A stretch of 9,806 nt of DNA from an uncultured Collinsella sp. (GTDB lineage: Bacteria; Actinomycetota; Coriobacteriia; Coriobacteriales; Coriobacteriaceae): contig USBX01000024.1 of the NCBI GenBank assembly GCA_900552995.1, positions 1-9,806 of the forward strand. The letters run 5' to 3'. Shown one piece after another: positions 6,917 through 9,806 of this stretch. The position numbers and the translations under genes are program-made. The notes under the pieces were generated by a model. That model did not search any database. It saw nothing but the letters and a program-made list of their open reading frames with translations, and had not been told where the DNA came from. The first letter of the stretch is position 1; each line of letters starts with the position of its first letter.

Positions 6917-6953
6917 AAGGGCATGGCCGCCACGGTCCATGCCCTTTCGTTTC
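6917..6953 (+). terminator. Rho-independent terminator after metG
   Basis: AAGGGCATGG (6917-6926) and CCATGCCCTT (6937-6946) form a perfect 10-bp stem, with two further C-G pairs inside and a bulge, followed by TTTCGTTTC. It sits 42 nt after the metG stop and 31 nt before rsmA. The U-run is interrupted, so some read-through into rsmA is possible; no clear separate rsmA promoter is visible. Confidence 0.82.
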
Positions 6954-6984
6954 AAGACGCCGCCATCATGCTAAGGAGGCAACC

Positions 6985-7845
6985 ATGACAACTTCGCCTT
7001 TGGCAAACCCCACGGCAACAAGGGAGCTGCTGGAGGAGTTTGGCCTTGCGACCAAGCATCGCCTGGGCCAGAACTTCCTGATCGACAACCATGTGATCGA
7101 GCGTATCTGCGAGCTTGCCGAGCTTGCAGGTGACGAGCGCGTACTCGAGGTGGGTCCGGGTTGCGGTACGTTGACACTTGCGCTGTTGCAGGAGGCGGCG
7201 TGCGTCACGTCGATCGAAGCAGATCCCGAGCTCGAACCGGTGCTCGACGCCCATGCCGCCGACTATGCCAACTTCCGCTTTATCATGGGCGACGCGCTCA
7301 AGGTGGGCCCGGAGCAGATTGAGCAGGCCGCCGGCGGCGAGCCCACGGTATTTGTCGCGAACTTGCCCTATAACGTGGCGGCGACGATCATTTTGCAATT
7401 TTTCCAGACGATGCCGGCGCTCAAGCGTGCCGTCGTCATGGTGCAAAAGGAGGTTGCCGATCGCATTGCCGCAGTGCCGGGCAACAAGACCTATGGCGGC
7501 TATACGGCAAAGCTCGGCCTGTATGCGCAGGTGACGGGTCGCTTTGAGGTGCCGCCGCGTTGCTTTATGCCAGCGCCGCACGTGGACTCGGCCGTCGTGC
7601 GTATCGACCGTGTTGACGGCGTGGTGCCCGAGGGGCTCGATCGCGAATTTGTGGCCCGCGTGATTGATGCCGCATTTGCTCAGCGTCGCAAGACCATCCG
7701 CAATTCCATGAGCGCCAACGGCTTTGCCAAGGACGTGCTCGACGCTGCCTTTGAGGCTTGCGGTATTGCACCCACCACGCGCGCCGAGACGCTTGATGTT
7801 GCTGACTTTGTCCGTCTGGCCCAGGAGCTAATCCATGATGCCTAA
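6985..7845 (+). CDS. rsmA: 16S rRNA (adenine(1518)-N6/adenine(1519)-N6)-dimethyltransferase RsmA/KsgA
   Basis: A 286-residue protein of normal length. RsmA dimethylates two adjacent adenines in the 3'-end hairpin of 16S rRNA, a late checkpoint of 30S assembly. It shows H-R-L-G-Q-N-F-L-I-D (25-34, the family KxxGQNFLxD), the SAM motif I E-V-G-P-G-C-G-T-L-T (55-64), acidic E78-A-D (end of the second strand), G-D-A-L (102-105) and the catalytic N126-L-P-Y129. F-M-P-A-P-H-V-D-S-A-V-V and F-A-Q-R-R-K-T-I-R-N follow in the C-terminal domain. AAGGAGG (6973-6979) is 5 nt before the ATG, the best ribosome site in the window. Its last 11 nt overlap the start of tatD, so the two are translationally coupled. 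Between it and metG is a terminator. Confidence 0.96.
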   Translation: MTTSPLANPTATRELLEEFGLATKHRLGQNFLIDNHVIERICELAELAGDERVLEVGPGCGTLTLALLQEAACVTSIEADPELEPVLDAHAADYANFRFIMGDALKVGPEQIEQAAGGEPTVFVANLPYNVAATIILQFFQTMPALKRAVVMVQKEVADRIAAVPGNKTYGGYTAKLGLYAQVTGRFEVPPRCFMPAPHVDSAVVRIDRVDGVVPEGLDREFVARVIDAAFAQRRKTIRNSMSANGFAKDVLDAAFEACGIAPTTRAETLDVADFVRLAQELIHDA

Positions 7846-8752
7846 TGCCGAACGTGTGACGTTTACCAAGAAAAAGAAGACGGTTGCTTGTCCCGTGCCC
7901 TTGGCGCCGCTTGCCGACACGCATGCACATCTGCTTTCGTTCTGGGGCAAGGATGTGCCTGAGACGCTCGTGCGTGCCAAGGCGGCGGGCGTCGACCTGT
8001 TGGTGACGATGTTCGACCCCATCGCTGATAAACGCAGCGTGACGGACTATAGCGACTGGCTGACGCGCGAAATTCTGCCGATGCAGGATATCCCGCAGAT
8101 CAAGTATCTTGCCGGCGTGCATCCGTATGGCGCACCGGACTATACCGACGACGTTCACGCACAGGTCGTTGCCGCGCTCGATGATCCCTTATGCGCCGGT
8201 ATTGGCGAAATCGGCCTGGACTACCACATGGACTATGACGACGATATCGCGCCGGCACCCCATAACGTGCAGATTGACTGCATGGCGCGTCAGCTCGAGC
8301 TTGCCGTGTGCCGTAACGTGCCGGTGGAGCTGCATCTGCGCCACGAGGACACGGACCATGAGCGCACCTCGCACGTGGACGCCTACAACGTGCTTCGTGA
8401 GGTGGGCGTGCCCCAGGCCGGTTGTGTGCTGCACTGCTTTGGCGAGGACCGCGCCACGATGGAGCGCTTTGCGGAGCTGGGCTGCTATATCGCCTATGGT
8501 GGTGCGGCTACCTTTAAGCGCAACGACGACGTGCGCGAGGCATTCGCGGCAACCCCACTCGATCGAATTTTGTTCGAGACGGATTGCCCGTATATGGCTC
8601 CGGAGCCCATCCGCGGTCTTGAATGCGAGCCCGCAATGATCTCCATTACGGCAAACGCGCTGGTCAACGACCGTGTCGATCGTACCGGCGAGGATGCTGA
8701 GGCAATCGCGCGAGCAGCTTGGGAAAATGCCTGCAAACTTTTTCAAAAATAG
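7835..8752 (+). CDS. TatD-family metal-dependent DNase
   Basis: A 305-residue TIM-barrel metallohydrolase of the TatD family, known for 3'-5' DNA exonuclease activity; its exact role in the cell is not settled. Metal-binding and family motifs: D28-T-H30-A-H32-L; G-I-G-E125-I-G-L-D-Y-H (122-131); P-V-E-L-H167-L-R (163-169); L-H200-C-F-G (199-203); and F-E-T-D250-C-P-Y-M-A-P-E-P (247-258). It is about 45 residues longer than most TatD proteins, partly from a Lys-rich N-terminal extension (T-K-K-K-K-T). ATG 7835 is chosen because AGGAG (7823-7827) lies 7 nt upstream; ATG 7838 is the alternative. The overlap with rsmA indicates coupling. Its 3' end contains the A/T-rich upstream element of the tRNA-Leu promoter. 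Confidence 0.93.
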   Translation: MMPNAERVTFTKKKKTVACPVPLAPLADTHAHLLSFWGKDVPETLVRAKAAGVDLLVTMFDPIADKRSVTDYSDWLTREILPMQDIPQIKYLAGVHPYGAPDYTDDVHAQVVAALDDPLCAGIGEIGLDYHMDYDDDIAPAPHNVQIDCMARQLELAVCRNVPVELHLRHEDTDHERTSHVDAYNVLREVGVPQAGCVLHCFGEDRATMERFAELGCYIAYGGAATFKRNDDVREAFAATPLDRILFETDCPYMAPEPIRGLECEPAMISITANALVNDRVDRTGEDAEAIARAAWENACKLFQK

Positions 8753-8755
8753 TTC

Positions 8756-8784
8756 TTGCGTTCGCGATGGCGCTCCGTTATTCT
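8756..8784 (+). promoter_or_regulatory. Promoter of tRNA-Leu with upstream A/T element inside tatD
   Basis: TTGCGT (8756-8761), a 17-nt spacer and TATTCT (8779-8784), followed by AAT. The -35 is weak, but AAACTTTTTCAAAAAT (8735-8750), in the last codons of tatD, matches closely the A/T block before the tRNA-Phe promoter. The tRNA begins 11 nt after the -10, so a very short leader is expected. Confidence 0.6.
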
Positions 8785-8795
8785 AATTCCTGCAC

Positions 8796-8882
8796 GCGGG
8801 CGTGGCGGAATTGGCAGACGCGTACGGTTCAGGTCCGTATGGGGGTAACCCCATGAAGGTTCAAGTCCTTTCGCCCGCACCA
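8796..8882 (+). tRNA. tRNA-Leu (CAG)
   Basis: An 87-nt class II tRNA: acceptor GCGGGCG/CGCCCGC, anticodon stem TACGG/CCGTA with loop TTCAGGT (anticodon CAG at 8830-8832), long variable arm TGGGG-GTAA-CCCCA, T arm GAAGG-TTCAAGT-CCTTT, discriminator A8879. CCA (8880-8882) is encoded, unlike in the tRNA-Phe of this window. The last 18 nt are repeated 189 nt downstream. Confidence 0.97.
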
Positions 8883-8926
8883 TTGAATGAAAGAGCTCCC
8901 AGCAATGGGGGCTTTTTTGTTATGGG
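8865..8926 (+). repeat. Direct repeat copy 1: tRNA-Leu 3' end plus terminator
   Basis: A 62-nt unit beginning inside the T loop of tRNA-Leu (GTCCTTTCGCCCGCACCA), through the terminator, to TTATGGG. It recurs at 9054-9115 with 60 of 62 positions identical (differences at 8887 and in the terminator arm). Confidence 0.95.
8893..8918 (+). terminator. Rho-independent terminator of tRNA-Leu
   Basis: AGCTCCCA (8894-8901) and TGGGGGCT (8906-8913) form an 8-bp stem with one G-T around the tetraloop GCAA, followed by TTTTTT. This is the first of two near-identical copies. Confidence 0.9.
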
Positions 8927-9053
8927 CCCATCGCAGGGACTTGAACCTGCGAAGGAGCGAGCGTAAAGAAAACGCGGAGCGGTTTTAGCGAGCTGGCGAG
9001 TCCGCCGGCAGGCGGGCGAAGCCGGTGCGGATCCGCGCAGCGGATACGCGGAC
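8927..9053. other. GC-rich hairpin segment between the two tRNA-Leu 3'-end copies
   Basis: A 127-nt segment without a believable gene and dense in inverted repeats. TCGCAGG/CCTGCGA (8931-8952) encloses GACTTGAA, and this block contains the reverse complement of the tRNA-Leu T arm (GGACTTGAACCT, 8937-8948). Others are AAAAC/GTTTT (8969-8986), CCGCC/GGCGG (9002-9015), the palindrome GCGGATCCGC (9027-9036), and ATCCGC/GCGGAT around GCA (9031-9045). Short blocks such as GCGAGC recur. The stretch 8883-9188 holds only this, the repeats, two terminators and a promoter. Confidence 0.75.
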
Positions 9054-9115
9054 GTCCTTTCGCCCGCACCATTGATTGAAAGAGCTCCCAGCAATGGGAG
9101 CTTTTTTGTTATGGG
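9054..9115 (+). repeat. Direct repeat copy 2: tRNA-Leu 3'-end fragment plus terminator
   Basis: Copy of 8865-8926, offset by exactly 189 nt. It has the last 18 nt of the tRNA, including CCA, but no tRNA body before it, so it is not a tRNA gene. The preceding bases (GCGGAC) have no relation to the tRNA T stem, so homology begins sharply at 9054. Confidence 0.95.
9083..9107 (+). terminator. Second copy of the tRNA-Leu terminator
   Basis: AGCTCCCA (9083-9090) and TGGGAGCT (9095-9102) form a perfect 8-bp stem around GCAA, followed by TTTTTT. The change from G to A makes its stem better paired than in copy 1. It would stop any transcript passing through the hairpin segment. Confidence 0.85.
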
Positions 9116-9150
9116 TCTCTTGTTGATGTCACGTGGCTGCTTCGTGCGGG

Positions 9151-9156
9151 TATCCT
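9151..9156 (+). promoter_or_regulatory. -10-like box upstream of the SPFH gene
   Basis: TATCCT in GCGGGTATCCTAG, 32 nt before the ATG. The -35 region is poor. The GCGGGTATNCT block also precedes the GH5-like gene. Confidence 0.4.
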
Positions 9157-9188
9157 AGTGCCAACGTGTGCCTATCAGAGGAGAGACC

Positions 9189-9758
9189 ATGCTGTTGTCC
9201 GGTATCATCGCCGCCCTTACCAGCCTTTTGATTCCCATCATCATTCTGTTGCTGCTGCTTCCCAACGCCTGCTATGTCGTTGAACAACAGCATGCCGTGA
9301 TCATCGAACGTCTGGGCAAGTTTAACCGCATCGTCAACGCGGGCTTCCACATGAAGGTGCCCGTGATCGACCGCAAGGCCGCTACGGTGAGTCTGCGCAC
9401 CATGAAAAACGGTTTTGGCATCGACGTTAAGACCCAGGACAACGTGACCATCGGCCTTGAGGTCTCTGCTCAGTACCACGTGAGCTATGACATGGGCGCC
9501 GGCCCGGCAGATTCGGGCATCTACAAGAGCTACTATATGCTGCAGGAGCCCGTCGACCAGATGCGTGACTTCATCACCGACGCTCTGCGCTCTTCGATTC
9601 CCGTCTACACACTCGATGAGGTCTTTGCCAAGAAGGATGACATCGCCAAGGACGTTAATGCCACCGTGTCCGAGCAGATGGCTGCCTACGGCTTCACCCT
9701 CGTGTCGACACTCATCACCAAAATCGCGCTGCCGACCGAGGTCGAGAACTCCATGAAC
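9189..9758 (+). CDS. SPFH/band-7 (stomatin/prohibitin-like) membrane protein, 3'-truncated
   Basis: 190 native residues are present; the gene is cut by the adapter at 9759. ATG 9189 has GAGGAG (9178-9183) 5 nt upstream; an in-frame GTG at 9168 is less likely. Residues about 4-25 form one strongly hydrophobic membrane helix (S-G-I-I-A-A-L-T-S-L-L-I-P-I-I-I-L-L-L-L-L). The SPFH domain follows: V-V-E-Q-Q-H-A-V-I-I-E-R-L-G-K-F (30-45), N-A-G-F-H-M-K-V-P-V-I-D (50-61), then V-K-T-Q-D-N-V-T-I-G-L-E-V-S-A-Q-Y-H-V. The later helix (D-E-V-F-A-K-K-D-D-I-A-K-D-V-N) is usual for the stomatin/HflK type. Such proteins build membrane-bound oligomers that organise membrane proteases or microdomains. The apparent C-terminal L-S-L-I-H-I is translated adapter, not protein. 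Without the 3' half I cannot say which SPFH subgroup it is. Confidence 0.9.
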
Positions 9759-9806
9759 CTGTCTCTTATACACATCTGACGCTGCCGACGATAAGGCTCG
9801 TGTAGA
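9759..9806 (+). other. Untrimmed Nextera adapter with i5 index
   Basis: CTGTCTCTTATACACATCT (9759-9777) is the mosaic end in reverse, then GACGCTGCCGACGA (9778-9791), an 8-nt index TAAGGCTC (9792-9799) and GTGTAGA (9800-9806), the start of the P5 flow-cell sequence. Both contig ends therefore carry the same i5-side adapter. The index reverse complement is GAGCCTTA. Confidence 0.98.

Noticed and set aside
5738..6955. A 405-residue open frame on the - strand opposite metG
   Set aside because: It lies wholly antisense to a certain gene, has no ribosome binding site or family motif, and long antisense frames are common in high-GC genes with G/C third positions.
8922..8966. A 14-codon frame (M-G-P-S-Q-G-L-E-P-A-K-E-R-A)
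   Set aside because: No ribosome binding site, and it runs through the inverted T-arm hairpin; best explained by the repeat.
8861..9094. A 77-residue - strand frame with L-G-A-L-S-[IF]-N-G-A-G-E-R-T at both ends
   Set aside because: The repeated peptide merely reflects the duplicated tRNA-Leu 3' end and terminator; it is not a protein.
8735..9115. A CRISPR array or integrated prophage next to tRNA-Leu
   Set aside because: Only two repeat copies, no regular spacers, and no integrase or phage gene in the window.

Overview
The window looks like part of a high-GC Gram-positive genome with strong Shine-Dalgarno sites. The gene families and codon use (G/C-rich third positions, long spurious antisense frames) suggest an actinobacterium of the Coriobacteriia, most likely Collinsella or a close gut relative. 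That placement rests on recognition of protein and intergenic styles, not on a search. Both ends carry untrimmed Illumina Nextera adapter (1-22 and 9759-9806), so the real genomic insert is 23-9758 and the first and last genes are cut by the contig ends.

Layout, all genes on the + strand. 23-2155: the 3' end of a Tad/Flp pilus-type locus, with a 5'-truncated protein carrying a His/Cys cluster, a TadE-like pseudopilin and a DUF192 protein, chained by 1- and 4-nt overlaps. 2174-2763: a small toxin-antitoxin-like pair, in which the toxin frame is broken at a G5 run and the ribbon-helix-helix antitoxin is intact. 2827-3002: tRNA-Phe with a strong promoter and a terminator. 3003-3256: a gene-free stretch with a long imperfect inverted repeat and a -10-like box. 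3257-5203: a GH5-like protein that lacks the expected catalytic acid/base, followed 6 nt later by rsmI. 5273-6874: metG with its own terminator. 6985-8752: rsmA and tatD, overlapping. 8756-9115: tRNA-Leu(CAG), then a 62-nt near-exact duplication of its 3' end plus terminator, separated by a GC-rich hairpin segment. 9189-9758: the start of an SPFH/band-7 membrane protein.

Functionally the core is translation and rRNA maturation (MetRS, RsmI acting on C1402 of 16S rRNA, RsmA acting on the two 3'-end adenines of 16S rRNA, and two tRNAs) with a TatD nuclease. Around it lie accessory parts: pilus genes, the TA pair and the GH5-like gene. The parts most worth a second look are the tRNA-Leu 3'-end duplication (similar in design to the E. 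coli tyrT repeats), the GH5 homologue with NEP changed to DTP, and the frameshifted toxin.
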